Positions 23,256-34,252 of a stretch of DNA of 64,000 bases are shown in pieces. The notes beneath the pieces are model-generated. The model was not told the DNA's origin, made no database searches, and saw nothing but the letters and a program-made list of their open reading frames with translations. Both the position numbers and the translations under genes were made by a program. Origin of the DNA: Dryococelus australis (lineage: Eukaryota > Arthropoda > Insecta > Phasmatodea > Phasmatidae); the NCBI GenBank assembly GCA_029891345.1, contig CM057000.1, positions 139,050,663 through 139,114,662 of the forward strand. Direction: 5' to 3'. The stretch's first letter is position 1; every line of letters begins with the position of its first letter.

Positions 23256-23559
23256 TGTTCAACGGGAAGGCTTGTTCAATGCAGTAGTGTGCTCTCTGTT
23301 GACCATAAATTAACTACATAACCCCGAACACCCCAAATGCCTTATCTCACAATATTCCAATATTTTTGTGAGGTGTAGCTTTGACAGATCAGCAAGTAAA
23401 AAAGCCCTACTTTGTAAGTTTTCTGAAGCCTGTATTGGGTTTTTTATTCTTCTTATCTCATTACTATAGATGCCTTCGAAAAATAACCACTTATTTCGTC
23501 CAAGGTAAAAATTGATAACAGCGGGGAAGTTGAAACAATTCGATAAGGTACGGTAAACT

Positions 23560-24230
23560 ATTATTTACGCTTTATCACGTGAATGATTTCGTAAAGACAA
23601 ACACTTTTTAAAAGGAGCTTCTGGCGGGAAATGGATAGATCCAAAATGGCGAGGAACCATCCCATTCAAGGAATAGAAATCCACTAATGAATTATTGTAC
23701 AAATGAGCGGCGAAGCTATTTGAGCTCATGACATGCGTGCTGAAGGCAGTTGTAATCGAAATTAATCTCCCGGTTGGACTACAACACGGAAATGGGGAGG
23801 GGTAGGGGGGAAAGTTTTGTTGAAGAACATAAATTTCAAACGGGTGGCAATCGGGGACAGGTACGGTAAATCACCTGTGGGCCTGTCATCATTCCGAGGG
23901 ATGCCTAATTAAGCCCCCAGCCTCGTGGCATCAAAACCAACCCCCCTAACTACACCCCATCAGCATCAACCCCATTCCTTCTCTGGTAACAATTAGCCAC
24001 CGCAGTGATATAGGAGAGCTGGCCGGCTCATTAATAATGGAGGTGGTTAATGAGCTGTGCGCACGGGAAGGATTGATACCTCGCTTTTCTGCGTGCGCTG
24101 CGCCGGGCAGGTAAGGCGTTATCGCGAAGACTATGTGCCCATGGGGGTGGTTTACAGGGGGTTGTTCCACCCCTTTACGGAGCTGCTAATTAGTTCCGCG
24201 TCATTTACAGCTTAAGGCTCGTACAAACCG
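23560..24230. other. Unique GC-richer island with TAAT-type motifs, possible regulatory sequence
   Basis: High-complexity sequence with no repeat character in an AT-rich setting. It contains CTAATTAAGCCC, ACAATTAGCCACC, GCTAATTAGTTCC and an inverted repeat with 9-base arms GCTCATTAA (24026-24034) and TTAATGAGC (24047-24055), all homeodomain-type cores. No frame resembles a known protein. A conserved non-coding element is an inference from composition and motifs only. Confidence 0.35.
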
Positions 24231-24527
24231 TAGCGCGATAACTTTCTTCCTGATAGTCCATCCCCTGTCTTCGCATCGATGAAATAAATACCTCGAACTT
24301 TTTGTCTCCAGCATAATAGGGTGTCATAGGAGCTCTTAAAATACACACAACATTCCCCCTTGCTTTATTAAAACAGTTTTCCACATTCGACTACATTGTA
24401 AGAAATTATTCGAACATTTAGCATACCAGTGTATATACGCTTAGAGAGAAAACGGGAATGGTAATTTTTTAACTTATACATAAATTAAAGTGTTCCTATA
24501 TTTTCTCAGAAACTGTCTAATGCGTAG

Positions 24528-24785
24528 GGAAGTTCCCAGCTTTGTACAGTAGCAACGCTAAACATTCCTACAATTGTAGCTTGATGTGTAGTATTATTTT
24601 CATACAATATATAGGAAGCTCCCAACTTTGTATAGTAGCGATGCTAAACATTCCTACAATTGCAGCTTGGTGTGTAGTATTATTTCCATGCAATATATAG
24701 GAAGCTCCCAACTTTGTATATTAGCGATGCTAAACATTCCTACAATTGCAGCTTGATGTGCGGCATTACTTCCATACGCAAGATC
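24528..24785. repeat. 86 bp tandem repeat, three units
   Basis: Units start at 24528, 24614 and 24700 with GGAAG(T/C)TCCCA(G/A)CTTTGTA and contain GCTAAACATTCCTACAATTG. Units 2 and 3 are closer to each other than to unit 1. The third unit ends degenerate near 24785. Confidence 0.9.
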
Positions 24786-26140
24786 AGGACCAGGAATCGA
24801 ACCATAGTTCTCCTTAATGTGTGTCCTAATGTCATACAACTGCGTCACTTTTCTCTGTCAACACCTCGAACTTTTAGTCTCTGATATAATACGAGTACCA
24901 TTACAGCTCTTAAAATAACAAAAAATCTGCCTTACTTTAAGTGTGCTTTGCACATTGAACTACTCTACGCTGAAAGCTCATCTTTATACCTATTACGTGA
25001 ATAATAATTAAGGAATTCCTGATAAAACCGTTTCTTAGAAAGTAACTAACTGTACTCAAGAAATTATACGGCTTGTTTCCAAGGTTTTCGACTATTTCCA
25101 AGCTAATTCATAACTAATTATAATCTTGAGTTTAATGCGATTATAATTTTTGTGGAATATTAGCACATAAATAAAAATTTAACCTCCAAATGTCGAGATT
25201 TCGTTTTTTCCTACCTTCAGAGCATGGTTGTTATGACAGCTTGACATGCCATGTGTTCTGGGCCGGAATACTGTTTAGTTTTCGATGTGTATGGCATTTT
25301 ATAGTTTAATTCATGTTTTCATTACGTTAGTGAATAGGGATAATTTTTTTAGCCCATTGATATAAGGCGGTAACGTAAGTAAAAAAAATAAATGGAAAAT
25401 TCGTTTTTTTTCAAAGGTAGTGAGCGCTTTCATCTTGATTTTTGCCTGCATAAAGGTAGAAGTGACCTGTCGGCGAACAAAATCATTTATATAAATTATC
25501 ATTTCTTTGTACACTGTAGTGTTGCATTGGTATGGCACTTTTAAGTGAAGTAAATATAAATAATTTACTAATCAGATGCCTTGTTGATAATGAGTACAAA
25601 ATGGCCAAAAATAATATGCTTGTTTTGGCGCAGGTCTCAAGATAGAAAGTGTGTTAATGCTTAGGTTAACAAGTGTTAACTTCCTCACAGAGAGACCAAG
25701 CTTGGGATCTGTGTTAGCACAGCACACCTTTTATCTTTTTGATGTATCTCCAGGCTCCGCAGATTTGACAAGCATTTATTGTAACGAGTTGTAAATGTTA
25801 TTTTACTACGACGACTATCAAACCTACCTAATTAATTCCGCCTCTGAATATGCATTCCCTAAGTAATTTAATGTGTGATTTAAAAACCAAAATTACAACA
25901 GCCTGTAGTGTGACAAATGACCTTCTTGTATGTTCTGATTCGTTTCCCCGTTTACAGAAATTGTAATCGATGTATTCAGGGGAAAAGCAAAGAGAAATGT
26001 TTGATGACCTACCTCTAAATTTTCAGCCATTTGGCAAAAGACGACGTATAGAAATTATTTTCGAAATGCCTTTTTAAGTTTGGGGGTAACGATGTAATTA
26101 TAAAGCCGTAAAGCTACAAATAAAACAAGTTTTACTTCTC
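24786..26140. other. Unassigned AT-rich stretch
   Basis: Unique AT-rich sequence with no recognised gene. The first 60 bases contain a weak tRNA-like GGAATCGAACC on the plus strand. Confidence 0.5.
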
Positions 26141-26144
26141 ATCG

Positions 26145-26330
26145 ACCGAGCGAAAGGGTATAGCAGTGCATCACCGGCCTCCCATTATGGAGTACCTGGG
26201 TTCGAATCCCTCTCCAGCCATCCTGGTTTCGTTTTCCCATGGTTTCCCAAGACCACTTCAGAAAAAGGCTGAGACGGTTCCTTGCCACACGAAATGGCTG
26301 ACTCCTTAACCATTCAGGTTTCTCTGTGCA
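26145..26330 (+). mobile_element. tRNA-derived SINE, family 2
   Basis: The head ACCGAGCGAAAGGGTATAGC and B box GGGTTCGAATCCCTC are followed by CCAGCCATCCTGG, TTTCCCATGGTTTCCC and a GACTCCTTAACC-type tail. The same order occurs at 40419 and 45511. The 3' part is shortened and diverged. Confidence 0.75.
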
Positions 26331-27769
26331 GCCTTATCAGCAGGGATAGGAAAATTTCGAGAGTTCAATTACCTGTAGACTCCTCATTCCTGTGCATACT
26401 GGAACATAAGCTGTATGTCAATTGGCTGTTGCACCACACCTGGCAGTTATGGAATTCTCAACGTTTTTACTTGTAGGTCTGCTATTGGCTCAGAGGCGTC
26501 TGGGGTGTGTCTAATAAATTGTGATCCAATTGCAAAGGTGACTTCACTCTGAATATTTTTTTGACGTTTAAGTTGTCTCGAAATGAATTCGAAAATTTTT
26601 CCTATCCCTACTTATAAGTCTCTAACCCTGGACTGGACAAATATACTGGTACTGAGTACAAGATTTAAGTGAGCTGCCTATATTTACCACTCCAGCAATA
26701 TCAATTCTGTTGGTCAATGTATTTTCACATACCATCGTCCCATTGGTCGTGGCTACACCGGGCATGCTTACTGTGCCCTGCGACGTTTATTATTGGCTGG
26801 CCGTCGTCAATGAAGTCGCGCGTTGATTGTGTGCCAATCAGTGCGTCACGACGGATTTAACATAGTTTACAATCCATCGTGTTCATTTGAGAAATTATTG
26901 AAAGTACTAGTTTAATTCTTACGAAATGAAATGTTGACTAACTGTAATTTTTTTAAATTTGATACCGATATAGTCCAGTGGATTGGTAAAACAATAAAAG
27001 TGTGGGTTTTGTCTCCAAGAGCAAATGCATTTTTCACATAAACATAGTTCCGTATATATACGTGTATACTCCTCAAAGGGTTAACCTCGCTGTCGTCGAG
27101 AGGTAAATAATTTGAGTGCCGCCGAGCAGTGCGCAGTGGAGGAAGGGGTTTGTTGATCGATTAAACCACGCCTATAGAAATTTCAGCAGAAGAACAACGG
27201 CAGGCTCATACACCTGTAGTTCTTATTTTGCACCTTTTATTTACTATTTTATGGCACCGTTTTATTTATCTAACCTCGCCGTTTGCTGGTAGCTAACTAT
27301 ATATTTTTTCTTTTTTAAATGTGGACTTCATATGTTTTGCGGTGATGGGAGGAGAGTTTGAACACGGGACCCCTTCCCTCTGTCTACACTACTTAGGTAG
27401 CTTGAATTTAAATACGTTGTATGGTGTTTGTTATAACATTACGAAATACGCATTCTTGGATGACACAGGCGAAGAATTATTCCTTCGCCTGCGTTTTCAT
27501 AAGGTGCTCTGTAACGTTAAATTACTTCAGAAACACTAATTGCGTAAATTACTGAAATGAACAGGATGGATTGTATAGTATTCTACGTAGGATATAATAT
27601 TTGCTTGGGACACTTTCAAGTCGGTATTGTAATGGCGGAGAGCCAGCCATTAACATACGTTGTTCAGTATAGTAAACACGCTGTGTTGTGTGAACCAATA
27701 GAATGTTATAAAATAGGAACGCAGTAACAAACAGAACTGATGGTCATGCATTCGTGAATATAGTGAGTG
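26331..27769. other. Unassigned stretch, possibly containing a piggyBac-type element
   Basis: A candidate element runs from CTAACCCTGGACTGG at 26622 to CAAAGGGTTAA at 27082, with CCC-starting ends near (T/C)TAA. End similarity beyond CCCT is poor. Four CCAAT/ATTGG motifs lie at 26700-26850. The rest is AT-rich with nothing recognised. Confidence 0.3.
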
Positions 27770-28024
27770 AAATCATTTAGGTGGCTCTTAACAGCGAGGC
27801 CTTGAGAGCCGATGAGGGTGATGGAAGTGAATACGAAGCGGCACCGGAATGAATGGGCGGGGAAAACGGGAGATCCCCGAGAAAACCTGCCGAACAACAG
27901 CATCGTCCCGCACGATTCCCACTTGCGAAAATCCGGAGTGAACCAGCCACAGATTGAACCCGGTTCGCCTCGGTGGGAGGTGAGCGTACGAATTGCTCAG
28001 TCCCCGTAACCCCCCCCCCCCCCC
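27770..28024 (-). mobile_element. tRNA-derived SINE, family 1
   Basis: Minus-strand copy with B box GGTTCAATCTG and head near 27990. The body complement of GTCCCGCACGATTCCCACT is present. The 3' end complement GGTGGCTCTTAACAGCGAGG at 27781 marks the family 3' terminus (GTTAAGAGCCACC). A C-run replaces the extreme 5' end of the head. Confidence 0.85.
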
Positions 28025-28184
28025 ACTCGCGCCCCCCACAAAAAAATCATGGATATAGGTTTCTCAACTATAACTTATCTTAATTGTCAGTTAATTTGTA
28101 CCACTCAAAGTGTTAAAGCATTACCCACCTACTTCTCATTGAGGTTATTCTTCGGGCCTAAAAACACAACTCCTACAAATACAC

Positions 28185-30312
28185 AATTCGCGTGAAACGA
28201 GTTGAGAGATGGAACTTGTAAATATGTATACTATCTCTACCATTGTAAGTCGATTCCACAAGACAAGGCTACGACTGTAGCAATTTATAGGCTTCTGGGT
28301 ATGCGCCACGAGGTGGATTTCTTCTCCAACATTTCGGCAATCGTTGTAGCTGCCGTCATTAGGGAACAGCACCTGACCAATTGAGGACAGTCGAAGGAAG
28401 AGGTCCTTACATATTCTGATTTCTGGAGGGCTGTTTCCTGATTGGCTGGGCTTTTCGGCCAACCACAGACTGTCTTCCTCCTGATTGGCTGAGATAGTTG
28501 ACCAATCATTATGCGGATGTGTGTCTACCCTGATTGGCTGGATTCTCTGGCCAATTGCAGTCTGTCTTCCTCCTGATTGGCTGAGATGATCGGCCAACAT
28601 TGGCGAGTCTGTGTTTTCTGTTCTCGCGTCACAGGAATTCAGGTTGTCTGTAAAGAGATTTGCCCATATTTCGTTTAACCAGTAACCATCTTCTCTGTTG
28701 ATGTTATTCGGATGTTTTAATATTTCTATTGATTCTCTAATGGTTCTTGGTTCGTATGTTGACTATTGTGCTGTGCTTGTCAAAATCAATACTATGTTTG
28801 GATATTATGGACTGTTCAGCAATAGCTGACTCCTGGTTTTAATACTTGTATGTTCTGATGTGTTATTTTATTCTTGTTGTTATTTTTCTACTAGTTTGGC
28901 CTATGTACACTTTCCTGCATGAGCAAGGTACCTTGTAAACTCCAGCCTGTTCTTCGGCTGGTGTTTTGTCTTTTACTGATCCCAGTATGCTATCGACTTT
29001 GTTAATAGGTTTCATGATGGTATGTATGTCCTTCTTCCTCAGTAAGCGTGCGAGCCGGTCAGTAGTTCCTTTGACATAGGGCAGTATGGCAATGTGCTGT
29101 AAGTAGAGACCAGAAAAATTCGTGAGTTCAGTGACCTGTAGTTTAGACTGCACAGTCTTGTGCACAATAACACACATAAAATTAATGATTGGTTGATTGC
29201 TGTCACAGGAGAACGCAATGGTGGGGCCTGTGTTTTGTTGCGTGTTTCTAGTTAGTTCAAGGTTCTTCAGTAGGGGATAAATAACGCGTAAACCAATCGT
29301 AATAGTGGCATGAACAAAGGAAGTTTGGATTATAGCTGCACCCAAAATCAATCCGCGAATTCTTCCGGTCTCTAATTGTAAGTGTTCTTTTTATTTTATT
29401 CTGGGCTGCTTCTTGATGCTCTGCCGTATCTCACGTCTTGAGTAACCATTAACTTCTAGAGGCATGGTGAGACGTTTCATTTCTGCCTCAAGATGTTGTT
29501 CTTCACATATGCTCGCTCTCTTTACCAATGTGGAAATGACTGTCCTCTTCTGTGAAGGCGGGTGGTGAGAGTTTGCTCGCAGATATCTGTCAGTATGGGC
29601 AGACTTCCTGTAGACTGTGTGGCCCAAGGTGAGTTTCTGTGTCCTGTATTCCATAACATCTAGAAATGGAAGTTGGCCATATTTTTCCATTTCCACAGTG
29701 AACCGTATTTTGGAATAGATGGATGCTGTTAAGATGGAATTGTTCTAGGAATTGTTGTAGTATCTCTTCTCCATGACTGCCCACCACGAAAGTGTGATCA
29801 ACATATTTAAACCAATGTTTCGGTTGGTAGGTGGAGAAGTTAATAGCTCTCTCTTCAAAGTTGGACATGAAGAGATTAGCCAGTAAAGGAGAAAGTGGTG
29901 AGCCTATGGTAGTGCCCTCATTTTAAGTGTATATCTTTCCCTGGTATGAGAAGAATGTTGAGGGGATACAGTGCTTCACTAGCTTCACCAGTTCTTCGCC
30001 GAGGCTGCCTTCACCGAGTTCCTCATGTAGAATTTGGAGAGCTTTTGGGACTGGTACTCTTGTGAAAAGAGAGATGACATCAAAACCGATCAGGATGTTT
30101 TCAGCTTGCAATGAAATATTTTTCGAAATGTCCACGAACTGGGCAGAGTTCTGTATGTGCGAGGCCGGAGAGGGTAAGGCTGGTCGCAGGATTTTGTCGA
30201 GGTATTTGGCTGGCAGATGATTGGGTGAGTCAACAGCAATAACTAATGGTCAAAGAGGAACATCCAGCTTGTGGATTTTTTTTTTAAGACCGTAGAACGC
30301 AGGAGTCCTGGG
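28185..30312 (-). mobile_element. Penelope-like retroelement, left copy (broken)
   Basis: On the minus strand, from 30312 downward, a Penelope reverse transcriptase is recognisable: PRTPAFYGL and KIHKLDVPL, FDVISLFTRVPVPKAL, GSPLSPLLANLFM, and HWFKYVD. After a linker containing GTTDRLARLLRKK comes a GIY-YIG endonuclease block, GVYKVPCSC...VYIGQTSRK, the hallmark of Penelope-like elements. The tail (28700-28185) holds repeated CCAATCAG units and CCGAAATGTTGG. The coding region lies in several frames and is broken. It lies 5'-to-5' with the copy at 30319. Confidence 0.9.
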
Positions 30313-30318
30313 ATCTTT

Positions 30319-30975
30319 TTTTTTTTCGACAAGGTACCTTGCTCATGCGGGGAAGTGTACAGAGGCCAAACTGGAAGAAAATTAACAACAAGAATAAAAG
30401 AATACATCAGGACCTACAAGTATTAAAACCAGCAGTCAGCTATTGCTGAACACACTATGAAAACCAGACATGGTATTGATTTCGACAAGCACAGCACAAT
30501 AGCCAACATGCGAGCTTATAGACCAAGAACCATTAGAGAATCAGTAAAAATATATCTTCATAGACGACCTGAAATCCTGTTATGCGAGAGCAGATAACAT
30601 AACAGATTCGCCAGGATTGGCCGACCATCTCAGCCAATCAGGAGGAAGACAGACTGCAATTGGCCAGAGAATCCAGCAAATCAAGGTAGGGACTACACCC
30701 GCACAAGGATTGGCCTACCACCCCAGCCAATCAGGGGGAAGACAGCCGGTGATAGGCCGAAGAGCCCAACCAATCAGGAAAGAGTCCTCCAGAAATCAGA
30801 ATAAATAAGGACCTCTTATCCTTACAACAGTCCTCAATTGGTCAGGTATTGTTCCCTGATGATGAAAGCTGCAACGACTGCCGAAACGTTGGAGAAGAAA
30901 TCCATGACACGGCTCAAACCCCGAAGCCTAGAAATTGATGACAATGGCCGCGAAAGCCTACGAACCGTTTTTATA
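30319..30975 (+). mobile_element. Penelope-like retroelement, right copy, 5'-truncated
   Basis: Plus-strand copy starting inside the GIY-YIG domain (KVPCSC, TTRIKEYIR), followed by the C-terminal IAEHTMKTRHGIDF and AYRPRTIRES, then the tail with four CCAATCAG-type repeats and GCCGAAACGTTGGAG. No reverse transcriptase part is present. Known Penelope insertions often carry an inverted truncated copy at their 5' side, which this arrangement matches. Broken; the 3' limit near 30975 is approximate. Confidence 0.88.
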
Positions 30976-31531
30976 AAACTGCAGCAAGTGTACCTTCAAT
31001 ATATATATATTTTTTAAATTCCGGTTGATTCTGTTTGGCTATTCCATGACATTGCTTACCAGTTACCAGCTAATGAAATCCAATTTGCGGTGTTTGATCT
31101 GCTGATAAACTGTAAAATCGGTTTCATATTTTTAAGGAATCTGGTTATTTAACTCAGAACATTTTAAACCTGTACATTACCTAACCCCAATTTTTCTTTA
31201 ATTTCGAAGTCTTTAACTGCCACAATCTTGCTTCTTTACAAGTACCCGTAAGCATAATTGTCTTTGTTATCCACAACCATCATCATTTTGCAATATTGTT
31301 TAGAATATAGAGCTACCACAACCAAAATGCTTGTAAACCCTAATTAAGGCTCAAAAATACATTATGATTTCACCGCAGATGAACTTGTAAACAATGTTTA
31401 TCTAGGGCCCGAGACTTGTAAAAAATACAAATAACATTATTCTATTTTTCTGTGACATAAAATACAAGTTTGTAAGTTTGTGCCACAGAATTGGGCTACA
31501 AGGGTGGAATTTCACAGGTCGCACACTGGTG
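30976..31531. other. Unassigned AT-rich stretch
   Basis: Nothing recognised. Confidence 0.5.
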
Positions 31532-31955
31532 TAGGCTATTCACAGTAAAATGAGCACTTTTGAAAGCCCTGCTTAAGATCTACTTGTATACACTTTGTGT
31601 ATTCTTACGCCTTATGTAAAGTTAACATTGCCATGGGCTTCATCACTTTATTCATGCGTCTGTTAAATGAAACTGTGAAATTATTGAGAAAGTAAACACT
31701 TTACAACATTTGCTCATTTTCACACTTCGATGCATTAAAAAACAAGAAAGCGAAAGAAATAATTTAAATTTATCACAAATGGTTACCTAACATTTTTTAT
31801 TCGGTGTTAAGATATCGAACTACTTTCCATCCATAGTTACCAACTTCATTGGGCGGACGTCACTCAGCTCGCCCATTAAAATATACGCATGTGGGGGCGG
31901 TGACTTTTTTCTAAGGTTCATTTCTAAAGTGCTCACTTTATCGTGAACAGCCTTT
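31532..31955 (+). mobile_element. TAGGC MITE, long form, copy 5
   Basis: Starts TAGGCTATTCACAGTAAAAT and ends with the inverted repeat TCGTGAACAGCCTT, followed by TA. The left flank reads TG. All interior family blocks are present, making it one of the best-preserved copies. Confidence 0.85.
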
Positions 31956-32254
31956 AGCTACAAGTAGGCTCAGGTTACATAAAATTTACAACTGTACTTA
32001 CAGTTTGTAGGGCTTGTAGGAGTTGTGATATACGCTCCTGGTCGTCGGTGGCGACTGTCTGTCTGTCGAGGAAGATGGGAACTTTTGAAGTGGAATATTC
32101 CCTCTCGTCGAGCGCTTGGTATGTTTGGCATCGCAGTCGTTTCACATCTCGAGGCTGTTTATAAACGCCGCAGTTGTTTGGCCGACGTTTAGGCGCCCAG
32201 AGCCATCTGTCAACGCTCCTCTACCTTATTCTCCTACTATCATAAATTCTCTTA

Positions 32255-32530
32255 TGGGCTGTATACGGAAAGCTTGGTATTTATGAAAGCCCTGTTTTAG
32301 ATCTACATGCTTGCATATAGCGTATACTCCCGCCATATGTAAAATTAACATTGCAATGGATCTTACCTTTTTTTCATGCAGCGGTAAAGTGATACTGTTA
32401 AATGCTAAAAAAATAAATAAATTTTTAAAATTTTTGTATTCTTACACTTATGCAGATAAAAAGTAATAGTAAATGAAATCCTTTCGGTATTCATAAATGT
32501 TAACCTAAAGTTTTTAGTTCAAGGTTGATA
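32255..32530 (+). mobile_element. TAGGC MITE, 3'-truncated copy 6
   Basis: Starts TGGGCTGTATACGG after TA and carries the interior blocks GATCTACATGCTTGCATATA and AAATTAACATTGC, but is strongly diverged. It stops near 32530 without the right inverted repeat, just before a SINE. Confidence 0.7.
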
Positions 32531-32552
32531 CATTAAACTATCCCCCTCCCCT

Positions 32553-32815
32553 CGCCTGGGGCCGTGGTGAACTGAGCGGATAGCCTGCTCGCCTCCCACC
32601 TAGGCGAACCGGGTTCAATCCCCGGCCGGGTCACTCCCGGACTTTCACATGATAGAATCGTGCCGGACGATGCCGCAGGTCGGAGGGTTTTCTCTTGGAT
32701 CGCTCGTTTCCTCAGTCCTTACATTTCGGCGCTGCTCCATACTCATCTCGGTCACCCCCATCGGCTCTCAAGACCTCGCTACTTCCCCTTCATGGTTACC
32801 AACTGTACTGGACAC
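32553..32815 (+). mobile_element. tRNA-derived SINE, family 1
   Basis: Close to full length. The head is GGGGCCGTGGTGAACTGAGC, the B box CCGGGTTCAATCCCCGG, the body CGTGCCGGACGATGCCGCAG, and the 3' part ATCGGCTCTCAAGACCTCGC. The head is tRNA-like, but the unit continues far beyond a tRNA. Confidence 0.88.
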
Positions 32816-33294
32816 ATGCTAGTCAGGGTACGCAGAGCGAAGCCGTATTAAACGGCACGAGGTCTTCAGTGGTGAATACAGCAATCCGAGCAGAGCTGCC
32901 AACTGTTATTTGCGAAAGTCACTAAATGGACAAAATGTCGCCAGAAAACCAACAGATTTATACCTTAGCTTATTCCAAATTAAATATAGATAGTAATACA
33001 GGCCTATAAAGCCTTTAACAGTGCAGCTTAAAATATTATTATCTTTATTGTATTTGCCTATCGCGATCTCGACGAGGCCAAACTGTATCATTGGGCCCTA
33101 TTCCTGCAAGGAGCAGCCCACGCCTTCACATATAACCATGTAAACACATTAAACAATACAAGTGATACGCAGTTCAAGTTATTCCCATGCTATATCTTGG
33201 TGTATATAATATATTCCGCAGAAATGAATAATTGCGAAGACACGAAAGTGCAATAATCTGATTTTGGACGAATAAATCTTCAGGTTATTTTTTT
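32816..33294. other. Unassigned AT-rich stretch
   Basis: Nothing recognised between the SINE and the mitochondrial insertion. Confidence 0.45.
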
Positions 33295-33800
33295 AATCAC
33301 TATATCTACCACCACATTTTTTTATAGAACTTTTTGACTTGCGACTGATACAAATTTTCGTCCACAAATACCGTGGAGATCTATTGCTATAAAGAATCTT
33401 GATCCATAGATTGCGTCTCTGATTGTAAAAGGTGCTTCTAAATATTCATATACTTGTAGAATAGTAAAATTAATTCCTATAATATTGGTAATTATGAGAA
33501 TTTGGTTTATTTCTGTTATGTTATGATTTAATAGACCGTGATAAACAAATGTTCATACAATTTTTGTATTTAAAAGTGGAATTCATATTGGATTAAAAGT
33601 AATAAATCCAGCTAGGGGTCGAAATAAGGCCTACTTGTATTGCTAGTGATAATCTTCAATGAAAGGAAGCTCAGAGAAAATAGATAGAAGAAATGCTTCC
33701 GAGATAACAAATAAAGTTATTCCTCGTCGTAATATTCTAATTACTACTTTAGTGTGTAATCCTTGGTATGTTCCTTCAAACTACGTCTCGTCATCACTGA
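33295..33800 (-). pseudogene. cox3: Nuclear mitochondrial insertion (NUMT): part of cox3
   Basis: On the minus strand from about 33800, cytochrome c oxidase subunit III is readable with the invertebrate mitochondrial code: RDVV, EGTYQGLHTKVVIS, LFVISEAF, PLAGFITFNPMWIPLLNT, then VWTFVYHGLLNHNMTEMNQ, INFTILQVYEYLEAPFT, SDAIYGSSFFMAMDLHG. TGA must read as Trp and AGA as Ser, so this is mitochondrial DNA, not a nuclear gene. A block of about 55 codons is uninterrupted in that code. Frameshifts occur upstream, and the C-terminal part is rearranged after the DLHG block. The local AT-richness is that of mitochondrial DNA. Confidence 0.88.
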
Positions 33801-34252
33801 ATCATAGTTAAAAGCGATATTGCTGCCCACCAGATCTGTTGGGAAGAATGGCTGAGTTGGCAACTGTGGCTCGGAGCACCTCATCACGCGTGTGTTTGCG
33901 AAGAGGAAGAGATGAGGGGAGACATCTGTCTGCGACCCCCAGACCGACAACCCTCCTCCGCCAGCCGTCATATCCTGTTTGCTCTGATTGATGTGTTTGT
34001 CTCCTTGTTTCGCGCCTTCTCTTCGCGACTGGGAGGAAACACACGTGTTTGAAAGCCTGCCCGTGGACGACAAGTGCACGGTGTGTTTGCCGTTCTCTCG
34101 CACGCTTCACGTATCGCCGGCCCGGCGGTAAGGGAGGGTTTACGATTAAAGTCTGAAGAATTAAGAATTGTACATAAAGTTGAAGTGCAGCAACTGTCTA
34201 TGAAGTACTGCAACTGACTGTACAATGCGGAGAACTCGTAAACAAATTAGTA
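33801..34252. other. GC-rich unassigned island
   Basis: GC-rich sequence between the NUMT and the pogo element. It is open in several frames without a recognisable product and ends with CGCCGGCCCGGCGG. The TA target of the pogo element is at 34251-34252. Confidence 0.35.

Noticed and set aside
26622-27082. Second piggyBac-type MITE
   Set aside because: Ends agree only over CCCT and one flank is CTAA instead of TTAA; kept only as a weak possibility inside the unassigned stretch.
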